A stretch of DNA of 64,000 nt from Nymphalis io. Lineage: Eukaryota > Arthropoda > Insecta > Lepidoptera > Nymphalidae. The position numbers and the translations under genes were made by a program. The stretch is taken from positions 5,456,001-5,520,000 of the forward strand of contig NC_065901.1 in the NCBI RefSeq assembly GCF_905147045.1, read 5' to 3'. The notes under the pieces were generated by a model that worked only from the letters and a program-made list of their open reading frames with translations, did no database searches and was not told the DNA's origin. Of the stretch, positions 11,546 to 23,649 are shown piece by piece (position 1 is the first letter of the stretch; each line of letters starts with the position of its first letter).

Positions 11546-13358
11546 AATTGGAATGATATCCGCCCATTCCATCGCCTGTTATTCGATATGAATAGGTTTT
11601 GGAAGTTGAAGATTCATCACGCGTTCTGGTGTGGCTTATGATGAAAGTGTTGAAGTAATTCCTGACAGGTTTACGAATGTGAGCGATAGCGTCCCAACGG
11701 CTTCATCATACAGTTAGAGATAAACCTTGGGGATTTAGTAGGAGTCCAATATAACTTTCTCGTCTCCCCGGAGAGTATCCCCAGAAACTTTCTCCAATTC
11801 CAGTGAACATGTACAAAGCCCATAGTATAAATAATTTATTTTTGATTCCCGTTGAATTTAAAATAATAATTATATTTATTAATAAAAATAACCATAATAT
11901 ACCGCACCTTATATTAAATTATGTTATAAATACAATACATTTTTAAGGACACAAGTTTAGATAAGGTTAATAACGAGTTAACTTTTTATTCTCAGATGTT
12001 AAGCTCTTTTACACAAGTGGTATTCATATGAAGAGCCATTTTGTGTAAAAAAAGCATGGAGATTATGAGGATTAGTTGCACAAAGTCGTTGTCGAGTACG
12101 CATTGTCTGAGATTAGTCTCGTATATACAAAATAAAAGCATCATATTCTCAACTTTTATTTCATAAAACAATGTTGTATTTACTTTACATTAAAAAAAAG
12201 ATTTTTCGTGTTTATTTTAAAAATTAAATTGAGAAATAATTTTTAAATTATTATAAATATTAAGGTCAGTATCGACAAAACAAGTAAACATCCTTTTTTT
12301 TTTTTTTTTTGTTATGATAAATAAATTATATTTTTTAAATTACTAATTGCATTTACATAAGATGCATAATGTTACTAACAAATCATTATTTGTATATTAA
12401 ATAAATGTGCAAAATATCAAAGGAAAAAGGTAACGAGACATATTTTATTTCACATTTTGATGATTCTTTAGCTAATATTATAATAATTGTAATATTTAAT
12501 TCCAACAGAAATATCTCGTTGGTTTAGTTACTGGCACATAAAAGAAGTTCTTGATACAAATCTCGGTTTGGACTTACTCAACTTGTTAAGTTTTTCTCTC
12601 AAGACACTCAAATAAATAAATAACACGTCGGAACTAGGAAATTGGCAGGAGTAAATTATCTTGCCTCGGTAACCTATGAAAAGCTGTTAGTCCTGTCTGC
12701 TTTACTGTCGAGCTTGTTATTGGCTGACATGACGATTTAAATGGTGATTTTATGAGCCTTGAATGAAGAATGTTTTGTTTTTTTTTTATTATAAGGATAG
12801 TAAATTTTACAAAATATATTCTTAAATTAAGCTTTTTTAATATAACCTCATAAATCTTACACGTCAATAATCATCCGAGTCCAATCATAAGACATTATTG
12901 TCTCATAGAAACCGACAATGAATCTTTGTATAGGAATTGTAAAGGAATACGTATCTCATTCGTTTATCTCCAGACAACGAATAGCGTGGTGAGGGGCTTT
13001 CATCTGAAACGTGCCCCGGGCTCACAAAGGGTGAATGTGGTTTATGATTTTCTATTTGTAAAAACTATACAATTTTGTAACGACTTTTGATGTATAATGT
13101 TCGTTTATTCGAGTTAAAATAATTTTAAACTTTTTTTACGTTTGTATTATACACATTTATACATTTCGAAAGTCGGTCAGAGTACAATTTCTCAATGTAT
13201 TCTTATAAACTGAAATGTTTTTTTTAATAATTCAGAAAGGCAGATCTGTGTATCAATTCATAAATTAAGTCATTACCCTGTTCTAAGAAATAATTTAACT
13301 TTTACTAATTGAGCTATATCTATAAATACTCGTGTATAATTTTAAAATGATAAAGTTA
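11546..13358. other. AT-rich DNA; slightly GC-richer 11560-11820
   Basis: 11560-11820 is less AT-rich and looks repeat-like but I cannot name it. A T19-20 run lies near 12293-12310. No credible gene. Confidence 0.4.
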
Positions 13359-13652
13359 TTTTTTTTTTTTTTAGAATAGGAAGTTGGACGAGCATATGGG
13401 CCACCTGATGGTAAGTGGTCACCAAACGCCCTTAGACATTGGCATTGCAAGAAATGTCAACCATCGCTTATAGCCAATGCGCCACCAACCTTGGGAACTA
13501 AGATTTTATGTCCCTTGTGCCTGTAATTACACTGGCTCACTCACCCTTCAAAACGGAACACAACAATATCAAGTATTGCTGTTTTGCGGTAGAATATCTG
13601 ATGAGTGGGTGGTACCTACCCAGACGGGCTTGCACAAAGCCCTACCACCAGT
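13359..13652 (-). mobile_element. SINE-A, full-length, well preserved
   Basis: A T14 run (the poly(A) tail on the minus strand) at 13359-13372 is followed by the complete antisense body to 'ccctaccaccagt'. It differs from the copies at 53332 and 62026 by only scattered substitutions. The 78-codon frame inside it is accidental and recurs in other copies. Confidence 0.88.
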
Positions 13653-14879
13653 AAAGGGTATCAGTATATCTTTTCAATATACGTCAAATCAAATCGGTTT
13701 TGAAATTGATTAAGAAAAATTCATCTTAAGCGCTTCTTCTAAGCAAGTCTTGGTTTGGAATCCGGATTGCGACTACTGCATCTTTCAATTGCTTCATTTA
13801 TGCTCACTATTAATAAAAATAAGCTGTAAAAACTTTGAGGTTAATCCCATTTGTGTTGTAATAAGTTTTGGCAAGCCTAATTATTCTTTTACATTGCAGT
13901 ATGATAGTGAATTAGATTCCGCATTTTTAACAGGAGAAGCGGCTTTTAGCTTTTATCCAATGGAAGTATATTTATATAATTTATACTTGATGCTTAGCTT
14001 AATATCTAACCACGCAACAAATACCTTTTCTAGCATGGTTTTTACATATTTAATTCAATGTAAATATAAACCATAAACAGCACAATAAAACCGACTACTT
14101 CCTTTAACTACTTATATAAAAAAATATTTATTACGATTTCGATCTTACTGTAAAAAGTTGAACTAAGATAAAAACTAAGAAAATCACAACAAATATTTGA
14201 GAAAAATTATTGACATTTATTTCATTTATTCAGTTAATTCACACGTTTATTATTATTGTATGGTTCGTTTGATACGTTGACTGAAGTTCAATCTTTTTAG
14301 ATTATTATTTATAAGTAGTTTTTTAAAGGAGTCCATTTTTTGTAAGTCTTTTTACTATATTCAAGACATCAGCTTCAGATCTTAAAAACGTGCTTAATAC
14401 ACTTCGAAACCAAAATTTCGTTTTGAAATTCATTCATTTATATCTCCAAAAAAATTAACGCATAAAGTAAATCATTTATTTTTATACATGAGAAAAAAGG
14501 CTTAAATTACATAAAAAAAAACTACATCAGTAAATTAGTTTTATGTTATTGGAAATAACGATGTACATTAGGATATATGTACATTTGACGAAAATAAACT
14601 TTACAATAACAAATTAGATACTTGAATTAGCAACCGTCCGTCCATACAATTGTAATGAATGAGTGGACAGTGGATATATTTAGTGAGCTGGAAAAGGTTT
14701 TCCGAAGCCATCAATTTTCATTGAACAGACAACTGATTCGAAATGCTTTAATAACTAGCGAAACGAAAATAGCAAAATACAAATGAGGACAATTCTTTTA
14801 TTTTACATGAAAGAGTTTTCAGGTTGTTTTCAATTCTAGAACACGAGACTAGTTTCACGATGTTAACGAAGAAGTTACA
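13653..14879. other. AT-rich DNA with one unexplained 108-codon frame
   Basis: An open frame runs 13750-14076 on the plus strand. It has no recognised domain, no Kozak-like context and a hydrophobic, AT-driven composition. The absence of any flanking exon or homologous motif argues against a gene. Confidence 0.4.
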
Positions 14880-14995
14880 CAGTATTAAGTACATATTTAC
14901 AACGCAAAGCACGTAAAGCCGTTGGTCCTGATTTCTTACTTCGTCGTGACGATCTGAGTATCGTTCCATATGATTAATAGAGTGAAGGAATCAAA
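14880..14995 (+). repeat. SINE-C internal fragment
   Basis: 'cacgtaaagccgttggtcct' is an exact match to the interior of the complete SINE-C at 43241. It is followed by a diverged stretch ending 'atagagtgaagga'. Head and tail are missing. Confidence 0.6.
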
Positions 14996-15030
14996 TAATA
15001 ATAGATTCTATGTTTACAAGCTCATTTATA

Positions 15031-15240
15031 AAGCTTTGTGTAAGCTCGTCTGGGTAGGTTACACCCACTTATCATATAATCTACCACATCAATATTTAGT
15101 ATTGTTGTGTTACGATTGGAAAGGTGAGTGAATCAGTGTTAATATAGGCCAAAAAATATAACATCATAGTTCCCAAGTTTGGTAGCACGTTTTGGATGTA
15201 AGGGATAATTAGTATTTATTACGGCGCCAATATCTATGAG
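15031..15240 (+). repeat. SINE-A copy, diverged
   Basis: 'aaagctttgtgtaagctcgt', 'attgttgtgttacgatt' and 'aaaggtgagtgaatcagtgt' are in SINE-A order. The 3' 60 bases and the poly(A) are absent. Confidence 0.7.
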
Positions 15241-16149
15241 AGATGGAATAAATGATTGGAGTCAAGGAAATGGATTTTATAATAAAATCTCGGAAATATA
15301 TTTAGCCAAGAAATATACTTAAAATTATGATAATAATTAAAAGACGGTGACCATATTCGGCCAACCCGTTCCTTACTTATTACATGCTTATTTTATGTTC
15401 ATATATATTCATGTTTTGATAAAAGGTTAAAATATATATTTCTAACTAATAGTTAGGAAACTTTTCAACAACTTATTAACATATTTTTTATTTGAATAAA
15501 TAACAAACCGCATTAACTATCTTTCTCTTCCAAATTTTTGAAGGGTAACCCTTAAAAAAGTTTGTCGAAAAACGTAGCCTTACGATATTATCAATTACAT
15601 ACTCTAATGCAATTTAATAATAAATAAAACGAAACAACCCAGTAACATTTATGCTCTGAAAATTAAAACATACATACACCGTAACCGGTGTAATCTATAT
15701 CAAGAAACAAGTTTGAATAATAAATATAGTGTGAGCCTATGAAGCCATAGCTCACGGTCAATTTTACTTTTGTAAAACATCAATAATCTGTAATCGATTG
15801 GCTTTCCATACGTTACAAAGCCAATAGCAAAAACAGTAATATGAAAACAAACAAGGCATTTTCGTTACAATAAAATTAATGACTTTTATTGAAAACTTAC
15901 GACCTAAATGATACAGTTTGTATTTCTATTGTTTATTTTTATGGCATATTTTTATTTAAATATGTTCTTATATGCTCTTTGAAATATTTTTTTACTAAAG
16001 AAGTTACAGCCATATTTATATATAAATTTCAAATGGGCGTGTGTTCGTAATTCCCGCCCTCTTAAAACGGATTGACCAACTTTGACCAAATATATATTTT
16101 ATACTTATAGGCTCACTTGAACGTTTCATATCAATAGGTTATCCGTGCA
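15241..16149. other. AT-rich DNA, no gene seen
   Basis: No recognised feature. Confidence 0.5.
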
Positions 16150-16497
16150 GTGACGGAGAAAGAATACATTTCACTGCCCATCTCTTTCCCATGGGTGTCG
16201 TAAGAGGCGACTAAGGGATATCTGAGCGACCATCTGCTCATCTGGTGGTAGGATGCTAACATCCGCCTGGCTTGTTACCACCGTACGAATGGTGAAAAAC
16301 TCGTGAAGTAGCTTGCAGCCGCGTTTCGAGGTCAGCCAGCGTACAGCCAGAGCCCGAGCGAGTATTGCCGCGATGGGTGTTGGTCCAATTGGAGACGGCT
16401 GTTGAACCAATGCCGGGGGAAACTGTATTGACCTGCCGGTCAGGGAGACCCGAAGAAACGGCTGATCCGCTGGCCGCCCGTGGCCCGTGGCGCTAGT
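16150..16497 (+). repeat. GC-rich segment joined to LINE end
   Basis: The block begins with 'cccatgggtgtcgtaagagg', a motif I recall from lepidopteran repeats. It is far richer in GC than its surroundings and runs directly into LINE coding sequence at about 16498. It may be the 5' part of the same LINE after an internal deletion, or a separate older repeat. The 114-codon minus-strand frame over it has no motif. Confidence 0.5.
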
Positions 16498-17075
16498 GCC
16501 TGCTGTACAAAACACAGGTACGGTCGTGCGTGGAATATTGCTCGCACCTTTGGGATGGCTCCGCTAAGTACCTACTTGAGGCCTTGGACCGGTTGCAGCG
16601 ACGTGCCGTACGCATTATTGGCGACGTAAAGGTCACAAACACCCTTGAACCTTTACAATTGCGTCGTGAGATAGCAGCACTGAGCGCTTTCTATCGACTG
16701 TATCACGGCGAGTGCTCTGAGGAATTATTCTCTCTAATTCTGCTTCCCCCTTCCTTCTTAAGTCCACGCGAGCTGGTTCTCGATGTCACCGCCTAACTGT
16801 GATATCAATTCCATGGCGAACAAAGAAATTTAGCAACTCCTTTCTTTGTCGCACTTCCAAAAAATGGAATTCCTTACCAGCTCACGTGTTCCCCTCCTCT
16901 TACAACCCGGGTTCCTTCAAACGAGGCGTGAAGAGGCATCTTGCGGGCCGGCAAGGCGAAGGCGGCTAGTGCAGAACGTTTTTCCCGTCTGTACTGGCCG
17001 TCGTTGCGTTTGGACTCTACTACCACTTACCATCAGGTGGAGTAGAGTCATTTGCCCTCCCGGCGAATATAAAAA
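16498..17075 (+). pseudogene. Jockey/CR1-superfamily LINE, ORF2 C-terminus and 3' end
   Basis: Coding sequence starts at 'ctgtacaaaacacagg' and translates to 'VEYCSHLWDGSAKYL', 'DRLQRRAVRIIGD' and 'FYRLYHGECSEELFSL', the region after the reverse transcriptase fingers/palm in this LINE group. Around 16740-16780 the frame shifts. In the new frame it continues as 'RCHRLTV', 'SFLCRTSKKWNSLPAHVF' and 'GSFKRGVKRHLAGRQG' to a TAG at about 16967. The 3' UTR holds 'ccacttaccatcaggtgg' and ends in a poly(A) run at about 17070. The element is truncated at the 5' side and cannot make protein. Whether it is best called CR1 or Jockey cannot be settled from this end alone. Confidence 0.85.
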
Positions 17076-18299
17076 AAAAAGGTTAGATTTTTGTTCACAT
17101 ATAAAACTGTACATTTTTTCACATAAAAATAAAAATTATAATCCTATAGCGTCCCAACACCACTCAATAATTTTTTATCAGTGACTTATTAGTTCGTTAT
17201 TGTTTAAAAAAATATCTCGGGATAAAACACTTATTTTACACGTATGAAGTCAAGGCGTGCTGCTGGTAAATAATATACTTTATTTTATATAGCCTTTGAA
17301 AAAAAAATCTTGATTTGATTTTTAGTTAAAATTGAAATTGTAACCACGAAGCTGATTGTAACGAAATTAGTATGTTACCGTCAGCATTCCATTTCCGAAT
17401 AAAATTCACAAGCTGAACGAGTTATTTGCACTTTAAATCAAAGCGCTTTCTCATCATTTTTGAATCTCACTTCTGCCGTGATAATACGATTGATGAATTT
17501 CTTTTGACTTTTATACCCTGCGTAAAATTTCGTATCATTTTTTTTCGTATCATTTTTTGATTGATTTTTATCAATCACGAAGCTGTCATGCAGGATATAA
17601 TAATAATAAAACTAATGATAAAACAAAGAAAAATATATTAATGAAAATGATTTAATTTCCGCAGTTATATTTCTTTGAAATGCTAGGTTTCAAGATCGTT
17701 TGAATTCCTTTTTTCTTCCTAAATATTTGTACCCGTTCATTTTTATATTCTCACACGCAACACGCTGAAATCACATTACAATATAAAATAAATGTAACGA
17801 AAATTTGACGACTCTGTCTTCCTGTCACTAGAATATTGATTATTATAAATACCATCTTGGAATAATGAGGTAGTTAGTGTAAGTACTTAGCTTATAACGG
17901 CTTAAGCTCGTAGGAAGTATTAGTTTAGGAAGTGTTAGTTTCTATTTATATACCTACGTTTATTAAAAATATTTACTATATTTTCAAAGTTTAGTATTAA
18001 GAAGAAATGAGAAGTAACAATTATAATGTTATGTAGGTTTTATTAATATGCATATTCAATTAATGGTAAAAACAAGATTAACTTCCAAGTTTCTTATTAT
18101 TTTCACTTTATAATTCATATTTTAAACTGCTATTAATTCATTTTCATTAAATTAAAATAATTTAATGAATGTAAGGCTACCAATGCTAAATTTAAAAGTA
18201 CCAGCAAGAGCATACTTGAATAGAATATATGGTCCTAATTTTATTGGCTTAGTCTTATGCTCGATCAGAATATGACCACATACCTGTTGGTAAGAAAAA
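17076..18299. other. AT-rich DNA, no gene seen
   Basis: A short repeated phrase 'ttcgtatcatttttt' occurs twice near 17529-17560. Nothing else is recognised. Confidence 0.5.
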
Positions 18300-18960
18300 A
18301 ATTAGTCTAAGGTGTGTTCTACTTTAGAGGAACCACCGCCAACCTATTGCCCAAAATATATCGATTTACTTCCAAAGTCGATAACAGACTGACCGAATTG
18401 ATACGCTTGGGTTTTAGCAGGATTAAATTCTACCAAAATTGGCATTGCTCCAGTCCGCTATTCTACTCAGGGTAATGTTAACGTATCGATTCTTTGGTTC
18501 TGAAAGATCTCAGAACCAGAGGCAGGTAAATTGGACGCGTCACTATCTACAACAGAACTGTCGTTTGCATATCCAAGTGTACCAGGTATTAGCAGGTCAT
18601 TAACATGAAGTCAAAAGAGTATTTCGGAGAGAATGAATCCCTTAGAAAATCAATGATGTTCAACAAATCAGAAAAACAGTCATCGACATCCAGTTACAAA
18701 TAACATACAGCAATCTGTATCAAAAAAGCTTACTTAAAAGGCTAACGTAATTTATCGTTGACCGGGTGGGTCAAAAGCCTTTAAAATGTCAAGAGAGACA
18801 GCTAGTGCCTCTAGGTGTTTTTTAATACACTCACCCCAAAATATAAGCGTGTCATACACAATGAGACTTCCTGTTAAATGGTATATTTGGAAAACGTATT
18901 GACGATTAGGAAAGAGATCGTTGGTTTACAGGTATGCCAAGAACGTACCCAAGGATTGAA
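18300..18960 (-). pseudogene. Decayed Jockey/CR1-type LINE reverse transcriptase
   Basis: No long frame survives, but minus-strand translation in pieces gives reverse transcriptase motifs in the right order. 'NRQYVFQIYHLTGSLIVYD' (about 18870-18930) is followed by 'LEALAVSLDILKAFD' (about 18770-18815, motif A aspartate at 18770-18772), then 'LFLLHVNDLLIPGTLGYAND' (18560-18620) and 'LVEFNPAKTQAYQFG' (about 18390-18435). The YADD-type catalytic box reads YAND at 18560-18571, so one catalytic aspartate is lost. Frameshifts and stops are numerous. The clade matches the LINE pieces at 16498 and 19128 but lies in opposite orientation, so it is probably an older insertion of a related element. Confidence 0.8.
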
Positions 18961-19127
18961 TTTATAGGTACCATATTATGATGTATGTATATTTATTTTT
19001 ATTTTGTAATTAATATAGTAAATAAATATTACTGATACTATAATTACAATTGTTTGTATGTTTGATCTTGAATTTCTTGTAATATTTTAATTGAATTCAG
19101 CATATAGTCTAGAAGTAAAAAAACAAA

Positions 19128-19452
19128 GGTACGGTCTTGCGTGGAATATTACCTACTGGAGACCTTGGATTGGTTGCAGCGACGTGCAGTTCGTATTATT
19201 GGTGACGTAAAGGTCATAAACACCCTCGAGCCCTTACAATTGCGTCGAGAGATAGCAGCGCTGAGCGCTTTCTATCGACTGTATCACGGCGAGTGCTCTG
19301 AGTAATTATTCTCTTTAATTCCTGCTTTCATAAGTCCTTCTTTCATAAGTCTATGCGTGCTGGCTCTCGATGTCACCGCCTAACTGTGACGTCAATTCCA
19401 TCGCGTACAAAGAAATTTGGCAACTCCTTTCTTTGTCTCACTTCCAAAAAAT
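19128..19452 (+). pseudogene. Jockey/CR1-type LINE fragment, second copy
   Basis: Starts 'ggtacggtcttgcgtggaat' and parallels 16516-16860. Compared with that copy it lacks 30 bases after 'gtggaatatt' (in frame) and changes a GAA to TAA in the 'GECSEE' region. It also carries a short direct duplication of 'ctttcataagtc' near 19325-19350, and stops at 'cttccaaaaaat' without the 3' UTR or poly(A). It is dead. Confidence 0.85.
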
Positions 19453-20279
19453 AATTAATATAATAATAATTATAATAATTTTTGAACTACTCATAACACT
19501 AAATATTACAACAACATAATCCAGAAATATACAAAATGTAAGAAGTATAAAAATTTATATTTCAACAAGACCATAAAATATCCCGAACACGGTCTGCAAC
19601 GTCCTTTGGGAAAATCACTATAAGGCACAGACACACCAGAGACATCCGGGCAAGTTTGTTACACAAGTTAAATAGAAACTTCTGGACAAAATACCTTTTG
19701 GTTTTATTTAACGTGAAATCGCATTTTGAGGAAAAAAATACAGCACAGAGATATAAGATATGTTTTAGAATAAATAATAATTTATCTATATACATATTAT
19801 AATACGGATAATTTGTAAATATGTTGGTACCAGTATAACATCTATAAAGTACATGGAATCTAAGATCCCGACGGTAGCAGCATATAGACGATTTTAAAGA
19901 GTGATTAAAGACTCTGAAGTGACTGACTGAAGGTTTTTTCAATTGCTACGTTCACAATCATTTACCATTCGTGATCATTCGTTACATTATAAAATTTAAA
20001 ATAAATAATTAAATATACATTCAATGCATATTATACTCGTATATCATATAATTGATTTATATTTCATATAAATATACGTATATATATTTATAAAAAAAAT
20101 AACAAAATATTTTCGAATAATAGTGCGGTAATATTATAATAACTTTATTACCCATCTTTTACCCATAATTAACAGAAAACATTAAACAAAGCCGTGAATA
20201 AGTTCTCCTTAAAAATTTTTTTTTTACTTGATAAACTATTTTATTCCTGACATTTATTACACGAGGTAGGTGTTGAGAT
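19453..20279. other. AT-rich DNA, no gene seen
   Basis: The minus-strand 126-codon frame at 19562-19942 has no recognisable motif and AT-biased composition. I do not call it a gene. Confidence 0.45.
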
Positions 20280-20470
20280 TACGGGCAGAATCAGCCGCGG
20301 ATTTATGCCTAGGCCTAGGCACCGGCCTGGAGTCGCATTTAGCCAAAAATAATATAATTTTACAGCCAACTGTTTCCTAAAGAGGACGACTCAAATTTCA
20401 AATTGCCCAGAGGCCTTGGATCTCAAAGTCTGGGCCTGGGCGGACTGATGTGAAGTCTGTATTCGGAAAG
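20280..20470. repeat. GC-rich imperfect-palindrome patch, unknown repeat
   Basis: Holds 'atgcctaggcctaggcaccg' with 'ggcctgg' and, about 120 bases on, 'agaggccttggatctc' and 'tctgggcctgggcgg'. The two GC-rich ends are partly complementary and the middle is AT-rich. It resembles a decayed terminal-inverted-repeat element, but I see no target-site duplication and cannot name it. Confidence 0.35.
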
Positions 20471-22249
20471 TATGAGTGTGTTATAATAATTGTAAGCTAT
20501 TTCCTAAATTACTAGATAAAAGGTTTTAAGATAGGTAAAATTTTGCACGACTGTTTTAATAAAATAGAAATAAAATAACAGTCCGCAAAGGCCAAACATT
20601 GGGGAATACCAATGTGCCAAAACTGCATTCAAATAAGACGATGAATCTTTTCAATAAATTAGATTCGTCCATTAATAGCTCGAGTAAATATCTTGGTAAA
20701 TCTATTTTTTATAATAATATAATTCCTACTTAGTTTTAGACTAATATAACATTTTATTTAACACATAAATAATATTATAAAACTTTCATAAGATTTTAAA
20801 TCATGTATGTTAATACACTTTTATCTATTATAATACATAAAAATGTCAAATATTACGTGACCCAGTAAGTTTTATTAGTTCTGTTATTATTGTGGACGCG
20901 TAGAAATGATTGAGGAACGTTTGTGTAATTACAAATAGCGCTCGCATTGTATGGTTACGTTAAACTGCATTTGTGCCCGTAGTTTCTAGCTCATATACAT
21001 GGGCACTCAAGGTCAATTTAAGAAACGACTAATACTAATACCTTTTTTTAAATAAAAAATATCTACGGTCTACGGGTAAATGGAATAATGAAAAAAAAAT
21101 ACGCACCGTAAAAATCTTGATATAAAAATTTATTATAAGCCTTACCAAACCATGCTTACAATAAATAAATTTTAAAATTATTAAATTATTAAGTCACAAT
21201 ATATATAAGATAAATAAATTAATTAGTTTAACCTTTGATGGTTATCTGCTTTCAAGTATTTGGTATTTGTCCTTGATAGAAGGTCAGATGGAAATCACTT
21301 CACGTTGTTAGTATGTTGAATATGGCCTTCGAAAAGAATAAAATCCTAGCAAAGAGTTTTACATAGCATAAGAATATTTTCCTAAGCATTTCTCACATTA
21401 CAATAACGGATAAACATTGCTTATTTGAAAGATAAATGAGTTTTGGTTAATTCTCATTTATGTTACGAGGTTTTATTTAAATAATTTTTTATCGATATGA
21501 TGATATAGATATAATTATTATTTACACAAAGTCCCATAACTTGAAAGTAAAATCCATGAAGATAATATTATTCAAGTTTTGTGAAGCAATTGTATATTTT
21601 TATGAGCAGTATTTATGTAAAAGTAATCCGATATTTACCTGTATTGAAATAAATGGATCAGATCTAGGAAAGTATGATTAACTTTTTTAATATTGAAATC
21701 AATATTCTTATTTGATGGAACATCTAAATAAAGTATAAGTTACAAGTAATTTACAAAAGTTTATGAGAATATTGTCATGGATAAGATAATTGAATTATTT
21801 TCAAAGCAAAATAGAACGTGGTTAACTTAACTATATATCTAGCTTTTGTTCGAGAATTACTTTAAATTTCAAGGGTTTTATTTATATAGTATTGTTAATT
21901 TTTATTCAAAATATCATATGTACAATTATGTTTACTTTATAGCAGAACAGAACAATATATATATGTATATATTTGAGATAACTAAGTCCAACGCAAAATG
22001 ATTCGGAATCCGAACACACACAGAAATGATTAACCTTTTCCTTTTTTAAGTCGCTAAATAAGTTATAGTTTTCTTATGTTTTACTAATACTATATTAAAT
22101 TCTTTCTTTCTGCCGTTTCTAATAATAGTTAATATTTAATATTAGGTGTAATTACCTACGAATTTTCTTGGTTTAAATTGGTACATAATTTTAGTAATAT
22201 TGTACTAATATGTATCACAATATATTTTATTTCAAATAATATCATTATT
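20471..22249. other. AT-rich DNA, no gene seen
   Basis: A long AT-rich stretch without recognised repeats. A TA-rich tract lies near 21957-21972. Confidence 0.5.
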
Positions 22250-22250
22250 A

Positions 22251-22537
22251 TTTTATAGAATAGGTAGATAGACGGGCAAATGGGCCATGTGATTGTAAGT
22301 GGTCACCACCGCCCATAGACATTGGCAATGTAAAAAATATTAACCGTCCCTTACATAACCACGCATTAGTGATGTAAGCCACAACCTTGGGAACGGTGTA
22401 AGGTATATGTCCCTCGTGCCTGTGGCTCACTCTCTCTTGAAACCGGAAAACAACAATACTAAGTACTGCTGTTTTGTTGTAGAATATTTGAGTGGGTGGT
22501 ATCTACCCAGACGAGCTTGCGCAAATCCCTACCACCA
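22251..22537 (-). mobile_element. SINE-A, near full-length, older copy
   Basis: The antisense body runs from 'tatagaataggtagatagac' to 'ccctaccacca'. Compared with 13359 it lacks the long T run and has a rearranged centre: 'ataaccacgcattagtgatg' precedes 'caaccttggg', and a few bases are missing before 'gtgggtggta'. Confidence 0.8.
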
Positions 22538-22641
22538 AATTTTAATAATATTTCTTATAAATATCAAATATTGAATCATTTTTTATATCGTGCAATAAGA
22601 TTACTGTAATGAGTGCGAGCGCGCTAAAAATGAAAATTCTA

Positions 22642-22695
22642 AAACAGGTTTGGAAATGTAAAAATGAAAAATAAATAAAATTTCCAAACCTGTTT
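22642..22695. repeat. Perfect 16-bp inverted repeat (hairpin)
   Basis: 'aaacaggtttggaaat' at 22642-22657 and its exact reverse complement at 22680-22695 are separated by 22 AT-rich bases. It is more GC-rich in the stem than the surroundings. It could be the core of a small foldback element; no gene is nearby. Confidence 0.75.
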
Positions 22696-22696
22696 C

Positions 22697-23649
22697 AAAA
22701 ATTTGATTTCGAGCTCTCTTCTGTATAATAATGGTCGATAAGACCAGACTCGGCGTCATGATATCGACCAATTAAACGTTATTTATTTAAAATAATAATA
22801 AGTATTTATTAAATTTGTATTAAGATTTATTTTTGTTTATACAACCTTTGAGTGTTTTTTTTTGTATTATTCAATTTTTAATTTTTTGTGTCAAACATAT
22901 TGCCTGAAGGAGATTGCTGTAAAAATATTTTTAACCTTTGCTCTCTTCACTCTTGACTTGCTAAATATCCTGTGTGTATGTTTGTGTGCAATAAAGTTTG
23001 AAAAACAATTGTAAGTTTTCCTCGAGCGAGATGTGTTTCATTTGTAAAAGTAAAAGAAAATAAACTTTATTAAAATGCTTATGGTTTCATCAATGCTACT
23101 GTCTAGACTACGAGTCTCTGCTTGCATTAAATGGCATTCTCTTGCACTTCATTCACTTTTATACATTCCTTTTCATTGTAAAGATAAAAACGAGGTAAGA
23201 TTTGCAACGAATTGCTAATGTTCCTTGTATTATTTACTTAAATACAATATTCAAAAGGAAAACATACTTCTTTGCTATTACCAGAGAAGTGCGTTTCTAT
23301 GTTCAATAATGTAATAGTGTCTTCGTCTTTACTTTATACAGAATATTGTTTTATTTATTAATAATAGGTTGATATATCTATATTTATAGGAATAGATCTG
23401 TTTGAGATAAGAATATAGACTTGGACACCGTTTGACCGCTAACCATGCTAGTTGGCACATATTATATGTATTTTTTCGTGGAAAAGATTTTTAATTTATC
23501 GAATTTGTTGTTTCTCGCCACTAGGTGACACTGCACTACTATACCATTCAAGCGATCACTAAAATGATTGCTATATATTCAAGCTTGGGGAATATATAAG
23601 TCCTATTATATAATTGATCATAAGCCGTGATGTTCCAGTTGCTTGAAAG
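22697..23649. other. AT-rich DNA, no gene seen
   Basis: No recognised repeat or coding signal. Confidence 0.5.

Noticed and set aside
13750..14076. 108-codon plus-strand open frame
   Set aside because: No domain, no motif and no supporting splice context. The composition is what an AT-rich frame gives by chance.
16171..16515. 114-codon minus-strand frame in GC-rich block
   Set aside because: Lies antisense to a repeat fused to LINE coding sequence; GC-rich sequence has fewer chance stops.
19562..19942. 126-codon minus-strand open frame
   Set aside because: Low-complexity, no recognised domain, in AT-rich DNA next to dead LINE pieces.
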